64,000 nt of DNA from an uncultured Bacteroidales bacterium (GCA_958418815.1 CATZGB010000003.1:43142-107141), one strand, 5' to 3'; positions 8,473 to 18,097 are shown, counted from the first letter of the stretch. Program-made: numbers and translations. The notes: generated by a model not told the origin, from the sequence alone.

Positions 8473-11400
8473 TTATAGTTTGGGACCGGCGGCGCGAAAC
8501 CCTCCGGGTGGAGTGGCTCCGCATCCTCCGATTATAATACGAGACCTAAGCGGCTCTCGCTGGTAAGGATTTACAGGCTCAGCCACCATCGACTTCTTGG
8601 TGTCATTGGTCTGGCCCGGAGCTTCGACAGTGTTGACCTGCTTGTTTTCCTCTCCGTCCTGTTCTTCCTTTTTGGGAGCGAGGGCGGCGGTGATCTTGCG
8701 GTCGAGGGCGGCAAGCTCACTCTTCAGGTCTTTCAACTCGGATTCCTTACCCCACTGCTTGGCGACTATGGCTTCGAGCTGCGGAACGTCGGCTTTGAGT
8801 TTGGCGGTGCGTTCCTCATATTGGGCTATGATGCCGGGTATCTTCTCCAGAGCGTTGACGAAGTTCATGCAGGCGGCATGGGTGTCGCTCATGGCTATGA
8901 ATCCGTTGTTGAACTTGTATTTGTAGTTGCCTTCGACTACAAAGCGGTTCTGAACGGTCTCCTTCCCGTCAACAAGATTACGCTCCGAGATAATACTGAT
9001 GGGGAAACCATAGACCTCGCCGACACGCTGATACTGACCATGAGTGTCGCTACGCTGCGCCAGACCTTGCAGATGGATACCCATATTCTTCTCGTCGGAG
9101 AGGTGGCAGGTATCTATGGTGAGATTGTTGACAGGGTTGCCGTCTTTGTCTCGCTGTACGACCGACTGATAACGGGCAGCGTCCTCCTTCATGCGACTGA
9201 TTGCAGCCTCGTTGTTTGCGATGTCGTGACTGATGGTCTGGAGCCTGAACTTGGAATCTGAAATGCCCTTGTTGTGGGCTTTGCGCTCAGATTCCAGTGC
9301 CGCGATACGCTTTTCAAGTTTAGCCTTTTCGAGAAGGTCGGTGTTACCACTGAGAATAGCCATATACTCCGAGAAGTTCATGCCGTTTTTCTCGTCCATT
9401 GCACCCTCGTCGATGGTTCTCGCTCCGAGTGCACCGGATTTGAGCTGGTCGATGAATGTCGCCTTGCAGTGAAGAAGATTGAACTTGTAGGAGTCCAGAG
9501 ACTTCTCCGCAGCGTAGATTATTACATCTACCTTATTATCAGCGTATAACTTAGCAATCTCGTTACCGGCTCGTATTGCTCTGCCATCCCTCTGAGTTAA
9601 GTCTGAGGGGCGCCACGGTGTATCCAAATGATGGATACAAACCGCTCTTTGTTGGGCATTTACGCCTGTTCCGAGCATCGAAGTTGAGCCAAACAACACT
9701 CTCACATCGCCGCTATTCATAGCCTCAATGACTGCTTTGCGGCTACGCTCGGTCTTACACTCCTGAATGAAACGTATCTCGTGAGGCGGGATACCATAAT
9801 CCTCTATCAGCTTGCGCTTGATTTCGGAATAGACATTCCACTCGCCGGGCTTGTATGTACCGAGGTCACTGAAAACAAATTGTGTGCCTTTCTGATCATC
9901 ATACCTATGATAGTATTCGGCAATCATCCGGGCGCAATGGCTCGCTTTGTTGTTCGGGTCATCCTCGGCATTGGGGTCAATCATGCGCATATCAAGAGCC
10001 ATCTTGCGGGCATAGTCCGTGGCAATGAGCATCTTTGCCTTCTCCTCCGTCTCCGATAACGGTGCTCTGCCGAGAATTGTGGCGTCGCCACTCTCGGCAA
10101 ATTTCATCAGTTTTTCGATGAAGGCCTCCTGCGCCGGTGTCGGCGGGATATTGTGGAGAATCTCACGTTTCTCCGGCCGGTCAACTCCCACATCTTCAGC
10201 GGTTCTATAATCAGTAATCTCGTTATAGAAGGCCGCCAATTCAGGTACCTTGATGAAGTAGCGGAAACGCTCTTTTGCCACAATGTGATTGGTCACATTG
10301 AACTCGAAGTCGGTAGTCTTCTTTGCAAAGATTGCCGCCCATGCGTCAAAGCATCGGATGTCCTGACGCTCCAGCTCATTAGGACGAAGATACTTGAAAA
10401 GCAAGTATAGCTCCGTCAATGAATTGGATATGGTTGTGCCACTGAGAAAAGTCGCTCCCAAATCCTTACCGGTTCTCTCTTGAATGGTACGGATTGCGTA
10501 GAGAAGATTGAGCGCACGTTGTGAGCCTTCCGAGTTGCCGAGACCCGCCACACGGTCATGTCGGGTGTTGAATATAAGGTTTTTGAACTGATGCGATTCA
10601 TCAACGAATATGTGGTCGATACCCATCTGCTTGAAGTCAACGACTGCATCCTTGTTCTGCTCCATCTGATACTGAATGGTCGCAATCTTGGCGGTAAGGT
10701 TTTCTTTACGCTTGATAAGACCTTTCAGCATACCGCGGCTGATGTCGTGGCCCTGCTGTTTCAGCACTTCAAGATTCTCCTCAACCGTATCAAGCTCCGC
10801 CTTAAGAATCTGCTGCTGCATCTCCGGTGACTGCGGTATCTTGCCGAACTGGTCGTGCGACATTATCACGCAATCATAGTCGTTGTTCTTGATTTTGTTG
10901 AAGAACGCCACGCGGTTGTCCGCCTTAAAACTCTTTTCATCGGCGAACAGTATCCGGGCATTGGGATAGGCACTCTGATAAGTCATGGCAATCTCGGCAA
11001 CGTTGGCTTTCAGTCCGATAATCATCGGTTTGTGAGCCAGTCCAAGACGCTTCATCTCATGTGCTGCAATGCACATTATCAGGGTTTTACCCGTCCCCAC
11101 TTCATGGTCGCACACGCCACCTCCGTTCTGTTTCAGCATCCATATACAGTCCTTTTGCGACTGGTAAATGGAGTGGATTCCATACCTGTCACCCAATAAT
11201 TTCATATTGAGGTCAGGGAATGTCTGATGTGAACCATCATACTGAGGGCGCACGAAACAGTTGAACTTGTCGTTGTAGAGGTCAACGAGCTTTTCCTTGA
11301 ACTCCAGCGACTGGGCTTCGAGCCATTCCGAGAAACCGTTTCTTATTTCATCAATCTTGGTATTGGCAAGTTGGATAGCCTCGTTGTCCGGCACTTTTAT

Positions 11401-13074
11401 GTCGTTGCCGTTTTCATCTTTACCCGCCGACTTCTTGATGTCAGGAACAGTGTTATGAAGGGCGTGTTTCAACAGGCTCATACCGTCGTATGTGCGGTAA
11501 TAGCCTCTGATACAGAACTCCTCCCAAATGGTCATGTTCTTTCTCGATGCCTCAGCCGAGTATTCATCCATAGATGAAGAATAGGCAATCTTCACATCGG
11601 TGTGGAATAGATATGACATATAAGCGGAGTAAATACCCGTTGGAATCCATCGCTCACCGAAGTTGAAATCCAGCTCGTCAAACTCGATACGACGGGGCCG
11701 GGCTTCCTCCAACGCTTTGAGGGAGTCTTTCGACAGGGCAATGAAAGGCTCGATACCATCATAGCCGGGGAAGTCCTTTATCCGTTCTTCCTCATGGTCA
11801 ATCCATGCCCTGACATTATCGGCTTTTGCCACTACATTTCCGGCGATAAAACGGTCTTTAATCTCGTAGTTCTCCACCAGTGGATTATAGAAGATGTGTC
11901 CTTCCAGACTTTCGGTGATTGCATCTTCGTCCATATCGACCAGCCCCGACATATATTCGAGGTTGACGACACCATATTTATTGAGCGATGCAGTCAGTGC
12001 CTCCAACGGAGTATCTACCGAAGTCACTTCGTCAACGGAGAATGATACCGGATGGTCAAAAATATCAGCCTTGACAAACCGACCGTTCTCACCGCGCTCT
12101 AATGCCAGTGCGTCACGACCGTTGGCATCCATGAGAATAAATTTTACATTCTTTTTCTCATTGAGGTTGCCGTATTTCTCCACAAACTCATCATAATACT
12201 GATTGAGGTGTTCGCGCAGATGTTCCGACGGTTCATGGGTCTCAGCCTCATAGTTGTAGAGTTGCTGGTAAGTCTCCGACATGGTGACATACAGCATGGC
12301 ACGTTTCGCCTGTTCCGGCTTCAACTCCAACGGATTGAATGTAGCACCATTCTTGCGGACTTCCGATAGGAAGCCGACAAGACCGTCCTGAACGACCATA
12401 CTGCCGTTGTGGTGGAAGAATTGGATATCCTCCGAGAAAGGACGGGGCGACATATCGACCTCGGTTTTCCTCGGCTGCTGTGCCGCCACTCTTGGCTGTC
12501 TGCCGGGAATGAAGTAGCCTTCGGTTTTCTCGATGACAGTGCCGCCCTCAACGATAGTTTCGGATTTATAATCCTTGTCGGCTTCTTTTTCAGCCGCTTG
12601 ACGCTCACGTTCCGCAAGCTGGGCATATGCGATTGACATCATTGCCTCGTAGAATCCGTTGATAGGCGGATTGTCGTCCCAGTTCAGAGAACCGTAAAAT
12701 TCCAGCTCCTTTTCAGTAAGCGGTCGGAATTTATTTGTCGGCAACGGTTTGGCGTCAGCCCACGGTTTCGGCTTTTCGACCGGCTTTTCCTCCTTCTCTT
12801 TCTTTGGCACAGCAGTACGCTGGCGTTTTGGCGCGTCCCTCGGTTCCAGTTCCCCGAAAAGGTTATAGGCGAACAGACGCGGGTCGGGATTGTCGGAATA
12901 ATCGGGACTGCCGTCTGTTTCGATTTCCTTCGCCTGTTGCGGAATGGAATCCGAAGGCACATTATCGGATTGCTCAACCTTCTGTGTTTCAGCATTGGGC
13001 GTAACAATCTCTACGACCTTTTGCTTGGCGGTCTTTGTCAACTTCGGGTCTTCGAGCTGCTCACAGATAGCCAC
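8473..13074 (-). CDS. SNF2-type helicase, C-terminal part of a frameshifted giant protein
   Basis: A 1533-residue frame; the open frame actually extends upstream to about 13188. The first residues finish a MutS domain-I-like module (VAICEQLEDPK, VVEIVTPN) whose beginning lies in the upstream frame. A Pro/Lys/Glu-rich linker follows, then a superfamily 2 helicase: Walker A DHEVGTGKT, DESH box (HIFVDESHQFKN), SGTTISNSLTELY, and motifs V-VI (LGTGVNAQQR, QRDGRAIRAGN). A long coiled region and a basic tail finish it. This very large helicase/methylase is a standard gene of Bacteroides conjugative elements; its role in transfer is not known. The annotated start at 13074 is only the first Met after the frameshift. 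Confidence 0.8.
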   Translation of the reverse strand: MAICEQLEDPKLTKTAKQKVVEIVTPNAETQKVEQSDNVPSDSIPQQAKEIETDGSPDYSDNPDPRLFAYNLFGELEPRDAPKRQRTAVPKKEKEEKPVEKPKPWADAKPLPTNKFRPLTEKELEFYGSLNWDDNPPINGFYEAMMSIAYAQLAERERQAAEKEADKDYKSETIVEGGTVIEKTEGYFIPGRQPRVAAQQPRKTEVDMSPRPFSEDIQFFHHNGSMVVQDGLVGFLSEVRKNGATFNPLELKPEQAKRAMLYVTMSETYQQLYNYEAETHEPSEHLREHLNQYYDEFVEKYGNLNEKKNVKFILMDANGRDALALERGENGRFVKADIFDHPVSFSVDEVTSVDTPLEALTASLNKYGVVNLEYMSGLVDMDEDAITESLEGHIFYNPLVENYEIKDRFIAGNVVAKADNVRAWIDHEEERIKDFPGYDGIEPFIALSKDSLKALEEARPRRIEFDELDFNFGERWIPTGIYSAYMSYLFHTDVKIAYSSSMDEYSAEASRKNMTIWEEFCIRGYYRTYDGMSLLKHALHNTVPDIKKSAGKDENGNDIKVPDNEAIQLANTKIDEIRNGFSEWLEAQSLEFKEKLVDLYNDKFNCFVRPQYDGSHQTFPDLNMKLLGDRYGIHSIYQSQKDCIWMLKQNGGGVCDHEVGTGKTLIMCIAAHEMKRLGLAHKPMIIGLKANVAEIAMTYQSAYPNARILFADEKSFKADNRVAFFNKIKNNDYDCVIMSHDQFGKIPQSPEMQQQILKAELDTVEENLEVLKQQGHDISRGMLKGLIKRKENLTAKIATIQYQMEQNKDAVVDFKQMGIDHIFVDESHQFKNLIFNTRHDRVAGLGNSEGSQRALNLLYAIRTIQERTGKDLGATFLSGTTISNSLTELYLLFKYLRPNELERQDIRCFDAWAAIFAKKTTDFEFNVTNHIVAKERFRYFIKVPELAAFYNEITDYRTAEDVGVDRPEKREILHNIPPTPAQEAFIEKLMKFAESGDATILGRAPLSETEEKAKMLIATDYARKMALDMRMIDPNAEDDPNNKASHCARMIAEYYHRYDDQKGTQFVFSDLGTYKPGEWNVYSEIKRKLIEDYGIPPHEIRFIQECKTERSRKAVIEAMNSGDVRVLFGSTSMLGTGVNAQQRAVCIHHLDTPWRPSDLTQRDGRAIRAGNEIAKLYADNKVDVIIYAAEKSLDSYKFNLLHCKATFIDQLKSGALGARTIDEGAMDEKNGMNFSEYMAILSGNTDLLEKAKLEKRIAALESERKAHNKGISDSKFRLQTISHDIANNEAAISRMKEDAARYQSVVQRDKDGNPVNNLTIDTCHLSDEKNMGIHLQGLAQRSDTHGQYQRVGEVYGFPISIISERNLVDGKETVQNRFVVEGNYKYKFNNGFIAMSDTHAACMNFVNALEKIPGIIAQYEERTAKLKADVPQLEAIVAKQWGKESELKDLKSELAALDRKITAALAPKKEEQDGEENKQVNTVEAPGQTNDTKKSMVAEPVNPYQREPLRSRIIIGGCGATPPGGFRAAGPKL

Positions 13075-13184
13075 ACGTTGCCCGGCTCTTACGAGTTTTG
13101 GCAGGTAGGTGTCGAGCGCATGATGCGGGAATCCGGCAAGCTCAATATATTTGTCACTGCCACCATTAGCTCTGCGGGTCAGGG

Positions 13185-14579
13185 TTATACTAAAATCTCC
13201 GACGCTTTTACCGCATCCTCGCCGAATATCTCATAGAAATCACCAATGCGGAACAACAGAATAGCATCGGGATGTTTCTTTTTCATCTCCTGATACTGTT
13301 GCATCAGAGGCGTATTGGTGAGGCTCGACTTCTTTTCTGCCTTCGGAGTTTTCTCCTTTGCCTCCTGTTTAGGCGCAGGAGTTGGAGTAACCGGGTCAGG
13401 CGTAGGCGGTTTGATACCGTTGGAATTATACAGTTCTATATTAAGGCGTAGATGCAACGACTCGTCAAGTGCCTTTCGCAAGTCCTCGGCAATCCCGTTA
13501 ATACCACCGTCATGGTGGTACACGATAGCCGGTTTCCCATACTGGTCAGTACCAACCTTTGCATCGGTGCAGATTACATTCTGCGGAAACGCCTGAAAGA
13601 ATTTATTACCCGGCACTTTCGTGCCACGGTCAACAACAGACTGAATGAAAAATTCTTCATCAGCAGAGAGTGCCTTCTTTGTTGAATGCTTTTGCAATAT
13701 AATAAGGTCGCTTCCTACATCAGTTCCTGCGTTATCGCTGAACGTGTTGTTAGGCAGTCGCAATGCCGCCACGAGGTCGGCACGTTTTACCAATTCCATT
13801 CTGATAAATGGCGAAGCGGAGTTCATTACACCCTGCGATGCGATAAAGGCAACCAATCCGCCCTCGCGCACTTGGTCAAGGGTTTTGAGGAAGAAATAAT
13901 TATGTATCGACTTGGTAGCCTGACGATATGCAATCTCCTTGCTTGTCGCATACTTCGGGTCTGCCACAGCGAAATCTCCAAAAGGGACATTGGATGCAGC
14001 CACGTCGAAGTATCCGCTGAGATCGGGATCTATTTTCTCAAAGCCTTCTATATTCACAGTGGTGGACGGGTGCAGAGCCTGTAAGATTTTACCTGTCAGC
14101 AAATCCTTTTCAAACGATAACACCTCCGAGCCAGGATAATTGCGCAGAAACGAATCCACGAAAACACCCTGACCGGCCGACGGTTCCAGAAATCTTTTCA
14201 CTTCGACGCCATGATGTTTCAGCGTGTCAGAGATTGCATCGACAATCCGGTTGTCGGTATAAAACGCCGTCAGCGTTGACGCTTTAAGCGATTCCATGTA
14301 GCGGTTAAACTCCTTGTCGTCATGCAAATAATCATGAATCAGGCGACGCAATTCAACCGTAGGTGCGAACAGCTCAATATCCGACTTGCTCCATTTGGCA
14401 GCATCCGCCAGCTCGTTGGCATCATTGAGAATACACTTCAACCCGCCAAAACCGGCATACTTGTGCAGCACTGCAATTTCTTCGGCAGTCTGCGCTGTGC
14501 GTCCGGCAACACCGAGGCTCAGGACAAGCCTTATCGCCTCGATGTTGTCGCGCATCGTCTGAAGCCTATCGAAGGACAT
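13185..14579 (-). CDS. N6-adenine methylase-like N-terminal part of the same giant protein
   Basis: A 464-residue frame. An adenine methyltransferase-like domain (about 130-330) has motif I FLEPSAGQGVF and motif IV AASNVPFGDF, where Val replaces the first Pro of NPPF. A Pro/Lys linker follows, then a MutS domain-I-like segment (LMQQYQEMKKKHPDAILLFR, IGDFYEIFGEDAVKASEIL). The frame stops at GTA TAA in the middle of that module, which continues in another frame as ITLTRRANGG. Adding one base, or a -1 shift, would join both parts into about 2035 residues. This is a real mutation, an assembly error or, less likely, recoding. It overlaps the DUF1896 gene by 14 bp. Confidence 0.78.
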   Translation of the reverse strand: MSFDRLQTMRDNIEAIRLVLSLGVAGRTAQTAEEIAVLHKYAGFGGLKCILNDANELADAAKWSKSDIELFAPTVELRRLIHDYLHDDKEFNRYMESLKASTLTAFYTDNRIVDAISDTLKHHGVEVKRFLEPSAGQGVFVDSFLRNYPGSEVLSFEKDLLTGKILQALHPSTTVNIEGFEKIDPDLSGYFDVAASNVPFGDFAVADPKYATSKEIAYRQATKSIHNYFFLKTLDQVREGGLVAFIASQGVMNSASPFIRMELVKRADLVAALRLPNNTFSDNAGTDVGSDLIILQKHSTKKALSADEEFFIQSVVDRGTKVPGNKFFQAFPQNVICTDAKVGTDQYGKPAIVYHHDGGINGIAEDLRKALDESLHLRLNIELYNSNGIKPPTPDPVTPTPAPKQEAKEKTPKAEKKSSLTNTPLMQQYQEMKKKHPDAILLFRIGDFYEIFGEDAVKASEILV

Positions 14580-15021
14580 CGTGAGTCTTCTTTATGATTT
14601 CAGAAATCATTCCGGCCAGTTCATTCTGAAGCGGCTGGTAATCATCTCGCGACAGAAAGTCACCGTTTACTTCATACTTGTCAAGTATGGCATTGATGTA
14701 ACGGAGGCCGAGCAGTAAATCTGCCCATTCGATTTTAGCTTCTTCAGTCGGCAGGTCGTTGTGGAACAGTTCTTCGAGGAGGTTGAAAATCACATCCCAG
14801 CGAGATACATAGTAGCCGTTGAGAAGAACACGCATGGCGAGTTCCTCGGCAACAGGCTGACTGCGCCCTTCGAGGATAAGGCGAGTCATTGTGTTGTATG
14901 CTTCGACGGCACGGGTATTGATAAATTCTGAATCTGTTACTTCGGGAAAGCGGTGGTCACGAAGATGGCCGTAGAGATAGGCTGCAAAATAGTCCATCTC
15001 TTTTTCAAGAGGTTGTTTCAT
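14566..15021 (-). CDS. DUF1896 family protein
   Basis: A 151-residue protein starting MKQPLEKEMDYFAAYLYGHL and ending in an amphipathic helical region. It matches the DUF1896 proteins found beside the giant helicase/methylase gene in Bacteroides conjugative elements; function unknown. The ATG at 15019-15021 is chosen because CCACTAAATTCC (15030-15041, minus) lies just upstream, and because the longer frame uses a TTG start and runs through the 15096-15121 hairpin. Its stop overlaps the start of the methylase part, suggesting coupled translation. A -7 box at 15180-15187 would start the transcript. Confidence 0.75.
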   Translation of the reverse strand: MKQPLEKEMDYFAAYLYGHLRDHRFPEVTDSEFINTRAVEAYNTMTRLILEGRSQPVAEELAMRVLLNGYYVSRWDVIFNLLEELFHNDLPTEEAKIEWADLLLGLRYINAILDKYEVNGDFLSRDDYQPLQNELAGMISEIIKKTHDVLR

Positions 15022-15095
15022 TATGGTGGGGAATTTAGTGGTTTGCCGGGATTCCGATTTGCTTAAAGTGGTGTATGGTAGGTATATAAGCAAAA

Positions 15096-15121
15096 GGACA
15101 CCGGGTTCCCGCCCGATGTCC
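15096..15121 (-). terminator. Leader hairpin upstream of the DUF1896 gene
   Basis: A 10-bp stem with one mismatch, arms 15096-15105 (GGACACCGGG) and 15112-15121, loop 6. It sits between the -7 box at 15180 and the start at 15021, so it would form in the leader RNA. No T-run follows, so termination or attenuation is uncertain. Confidence 0.4.
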
Positions 15122-15179
15122 AACCACTAAATCCACGTCAAAAATGAAACAAAAACATTATATGACGTTGAATCAAGTG

Positions 15180-15187
15180 CAAAGATA
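15180..15187 (-). promoter_or_regulatory. -7 promoter box for DUF1896-methylase-helicase genes
   Basis: On the minus strand TATCTTTG matches the Bacteroidetes primary-sigma -7 element TAnnTTTG. It lies about 160 bp upstream of the 15021 start. Confidence 0.5.
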
Positions 15188-15259
15188 TAAAATCTTTGGG
15201 ACATTCGGGAGGAATTATTGATATTTTACTTGATTTTCAGGTCTGTTAACCCGCCGCTG

Positions 15260-16339
15260 TTAACCCGCTTTCTTGCAGGATTTACGCTTCCTGCGAGACT
15301 TTTTCTGACACTCATTCTCGTCAGGAGTGAAGGCCTCGATGACACGCTTCACGATGAGATTGTACAGTCTCTCCTCGTCTCGACTGAGGTCGGTAGGATG
15401 AAGTCCGGTCGTGACTATGCCATGACCGTTATAGGGCGTTTCACTATTGTGGAACGTGTTGCGGGTGCTGAGCCATCCGACTTCCTTGGCCATATGACCG
15501 TATTGGGTGTTGTGCTCCAGCACGCGGAAGTCTCGGCGCATGGAATCATATACGTTGCCGGGGATTCCGTTCTGGTAGAGGTAGGGGTATGAAATCAGTC
15601 CCTTGGCGTAAAGTTTGTGAGCGATGAGGAATGTCGGCTCAAAGTCGTAGCCGAGTTCCATTGTGGCATCCATCCACAGAGTGACCATGTTATGAAGAGT
15701 CTGACCCTTCACGATATTCAGTTCTACATCGCTTCCATCGTCAGTCGTATTGTCCTCTGCCGATTCGATGTCGAAGGTGTTTTCTCCGGCCACGGCATCG
15801 GCTTTGAGAAAAAAATTCACGAGTTCCCCTGCGAGCCATTTCTCATGCTTGTCGGGAGAGCATGTCCCTTTCTCAACAGCATTGATTATGATGCGCTTGC
15901 GCAGACGGGAAAGCCACGCACGACGCACTGTCACCGGCATACGGAGATACCAGTAGAGGTTGAGGAAAGCCAGTTCACCCTCGAAGGTGGGTTCCATAGC
16001 GTTTACAACGGCACTGCTTTTTGCCCACAGTGCTTTTATGATGGAGAGCTGAGCTTCGTCTGCTTTCGACTTCTCCCAGCCAAGGAGCGCATCATAATTG
16101 CGCATTCTGAAGTTGAAGTGGTGCGCATACATCTGGCGCATATCCTGATCGGAGTTCATGACGAACTTTTCGCCATGCTTGTATTCGGCCTCGATGATTT
16201 CGCCGTTGGTCCATGTCACGGCATAGCCGTTGCCGTGATAGTAGCCTTCGTGTTCGGTATTTGCGTCGATTGCACGAGCGATAGTCTCTGCCATGAAACG
16301 GTTTGAGGTAACAACTGTTACAAGTGTTTTTTCTGTCAT
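15260..16339 (-). CDS. Topoisomerase III-like protein without catalytic residues (Exc relative)
   Basis: About 359 residues, roughly half the length of topoisomerase III. Homology is clear from GYYHGNGYAVTW (family GYYEGNGYQVTW) and FEGELAFLNLYWYL. The TOPRIM residues are changed: the first Glu region (usually AEKPS) reads VTSNR, and the D.G.EGEL region reads EPTFEGEL. The active-site segment, usually ITYPRT, reads ISYPYL, keeping a Tyr but losing Arg. The C-terminal signature TTGLHPTDLSRDEERLYNLI is kept. CTnDOT Exc is a topoisomerase III homologue whose strand-passing activity is reported to be dispensable for excision, so a structural role is plausible. Start chosen at MTEKTLVTVV; the longer frame starts at 16420. 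Confidence 0.7.
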   Translation of the reverse strand: MTEKTLVTVVTSNRFMAETIARAIDANTEHEGYYHGNGYAVTWTNGEIIEAEYKHGEKFVMNSDQDMRQMYAHHFNFRMRNYDALLGWEKSKADEAQLSIIKALWAKSSAVVNAMEPTFEGELAFLNLYWYLRMPVTVRRAWLSRLRKRIIINAVEKGTCSPDKHEKWLAGELVNFFLKADAVAGENTFDIESAEDNTTDDGSDVELNIVKGQTLHNMVTLWMDATMELGYDFEPTFLIAHKLYAKGLISYPYLYQNGIPGNVYDSMRRDFRVLEHNTQYGHMAKEVGWLSTRNTFHNSETPYNGHGIVTTGLHPTDLSRDEERLYNLIVKRVIEAFTPDENECQKKSRRKRKSCKKAG

Positions 16340-16463
16340 ACTTGAAATGTTTTTATTTGAGTGTTGGGAATTTTGAGACGAAAGCTTCAGGAGGTTCCGG
16401 ACCCTCCCTTGGCGTTTCATCTGCGTGGGTTCAGTGGTTGTGGTTTATACTCTGCTATGGGAA

Positions 16464-18017
16464 TCAGAGTCGCGGCCCCTTCGGCTTGCGCTGTTGTTTC
16501 TGCTGGGCATCGTCCTTCGGCTGGGTCTGTCCTTTGGTCAGAGGGTCGGTGATGTTCTTAGTCGCCTCGTTGGTGAGACCGTCGTTGTTGACCGCCTTCT
16601 GTGTCTGCGACTCGTTGGCGACCTTGACGCGTGGGTCATTGAGCGATGTCATCGGACGCTGTTTCTCCTTGTCGAAGTAGAGATAGACGGTGCAGGGCTG
16701 TCCCTTCTCATCTACCATGTTGTCGAGCTTGGCTACACGACCGTTGGCGTAGTCATCCTTCTGCTGCTCGGTAAGAGGAATCTTGTTCCATTGTCCGAGA
16801 GGCTTGATGCTGCCGTCTTTAAGTGTCCATTTGGGCTTTTTCACAGTCTGCCTTTCAGTTGTCACGGTCGAGACAGTCTCGCCCTTGTGTTCTTTCTTTG
16901 CTTCGGCGGCCTGCTTCGCTTGCTGCACCTTCTCATACCAGTGCATTCCGTTGGGCACAAATTCGACAGCCTTTCTGTCAACATTGTACTGGAGTATTCC
17001 TGTTCGGGGCTTTCCGTCACGGCATACGACCTCTTTTGGAGGGAGCGGGAGACCCTTTTTCAGTGTCATGATCTCCGGCATGGTCAGTTTCGTCTGACCG
17101 AAAATGTCGCGGATTTTGACATCCTTTGCAGGGATTGCCAGCAGCTCGTTGGTGTAGCGGTCGCGGCTGATGAGCGAGGGAACTTTCTCCCCGGTGACCG
17201 GGTCGGTCAATTCTACGATTCGACCGAGGTTGCCGTTCTCTTTGAGATTGGCCTGATCGATTTTGTCGAATTTGTACCCCATGAACTCATCGAGTTTCTG
17301 CTCGCTCTGGATGAAGTGAGGAACAAGTTTGACGCTGCCGTCGGGGTCGGTGCGGAAAGAGAGGCGAGCTTCGATGTTGAATTTTTCACCACCGAAAGTC
17401 GGTGTGATTTTCACCGGCTTGGATTTCCGGTTGTAGAGCATCTCCTTCAGGTCACCGGAGGCTTCAAGTGCCTCCTTGTCGATGCCCCATTTCTCTTTGA
17501 GCGTATCCCAGTCGATTTTCGACTGGTCGATAGCCTGCCACTTGGGTTCCTGCGATATGGTTGTCTGAGCTTGAGCCTCGTCCGCTGTCTGTGCAGACGG
17601 TTCAACAGTGGATTCTGTCTGTGCGGGTTGCTCCGTAGGGGTCACCGTCTGAGTGGGTTGCTCGACTTTCTGTTCTGCCGTTGGAAGCTCTACCTTATTG
17701 TTTTTGAGCATCTCGGCATTCGCCTCAGGGTCTTTGGCGAGGTCGCCGATTACGGAGCCGACAGTATCGTAGCGGTCGACGGGGACACGGAAGAATCCGA
17801 AGGTCGAAGGGTTCTTGCACTGACGCACGAAATTTGACATGAAGGCTTCGAGCGGGTTCTGACCTTTCTGGAATTTCACGAGGTCTGAGATTTTTGCCGA
17901 CTTTACATCGGTCATTTTGGGTGTGCCGTCCTCGTTGAGTCCGGTCACTGCGCCTACCTGCCCGGTATCGTTGTCGCGGGCGATAAGGACTTCTTCTAAA
18001 TTCTGGTCTTGTGCCAT
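16464..18017 (-). CDS. DUF3945 family protein of the conjugative element
   Basis: A 517-residue hydrophilic protein. The N-terminal part (VLIARDNDTGQVGAVTGLNE, about 1-110) and the repeated middle segments with DPVTGEKVPSLISRDRYTN and KELPPKEVVCRDG-like phrases match DUF3945-type proteins, which accompany the topoisomerase and integrase genes in Bacteroides elements. A Gln/Thr/Pro/Glu-rich linker lies at about 125-165 and a basic tail ends the protein (KQQRKPKGPRL). Function unknown. A 470-codon frame on the opposite strand (16425-17837) is only a shadow. It lies between the excisionase-like genes and the topoisomerase relative, on the same strand. Confidence 0.75.
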   Translation of the reverse strand: MAQDQNLEEVLIARDNDTGQVGAVTGLNEDGTPKMTDVKSAKISDLVKFQKGQNPLEAFMSNFVRQCKNPSTFGFFRVPVDRYDTVGSVIGDLAKDPEANAEMLKNNKVELPTAEQKVEQPTQTVTPTEQPAQTESTVEPSAQTADEAQAQTTISQEPKWQAIDQSKIDWDTLKEKWGIDKEALEASGDLKEMLYNRKSKPVKITPTFGGEKFNIEARLSFRTDPDGSVKLVPHFIQSEQKLDEFMGYKFDKIDQANLKENGNLGRIVELTDPVTGEKVPSLISRDRYTNELLAIPAKDVKIRDIFGQTKLTMPEIMTLKKGLPLPPKEVVCRDGKPRTGILQYNVDRKAVEFVPNGMHWYEKVQQAKQAAEAKKEHKGETVSTVTTERQTVKKPKWTLKDGSIKPLGQWNKIPLTEQQKDDYANGRVAKLDNMVDEKGQPCTVYLYFDKEKQRPMTSLNDPRVKVANESQTQKAVNNDGLTNEATKNITDPLTKGQTQPKDDAQQKQQRKPKGPRL

Positions 18018-18097
18018 AAAATAAAAGTGTTTTGGGGTTGGAAACTTGTACCCGATAATGGGTACGTTATTTATTGGTGTATGGTGTGGTATGGTTT

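Noticed and set aside
13185..13200. Programmed -1 frameshift as the main explanation of the giant gene break
   Set aside because: No X-XXY-YYZ slippery heptamer, and no convincing downstream structure seen; a base deletion or assembly error is simpler. Kept only as a minor option.
15617..16306. 229-codon plus-strand frame opposite the topoisomerase relative
   Set aside because: No motif is recognisable, while the minus strand shows clear topoisomerase III homology.
16425..17837. 470-codon open frame on the plus strand
   Set aside because: It lies fully opposite the DUF3945 gene, has a Leu/Val/Cys-rich composition without domains, and vanishes under the codon pattern of the real gene.
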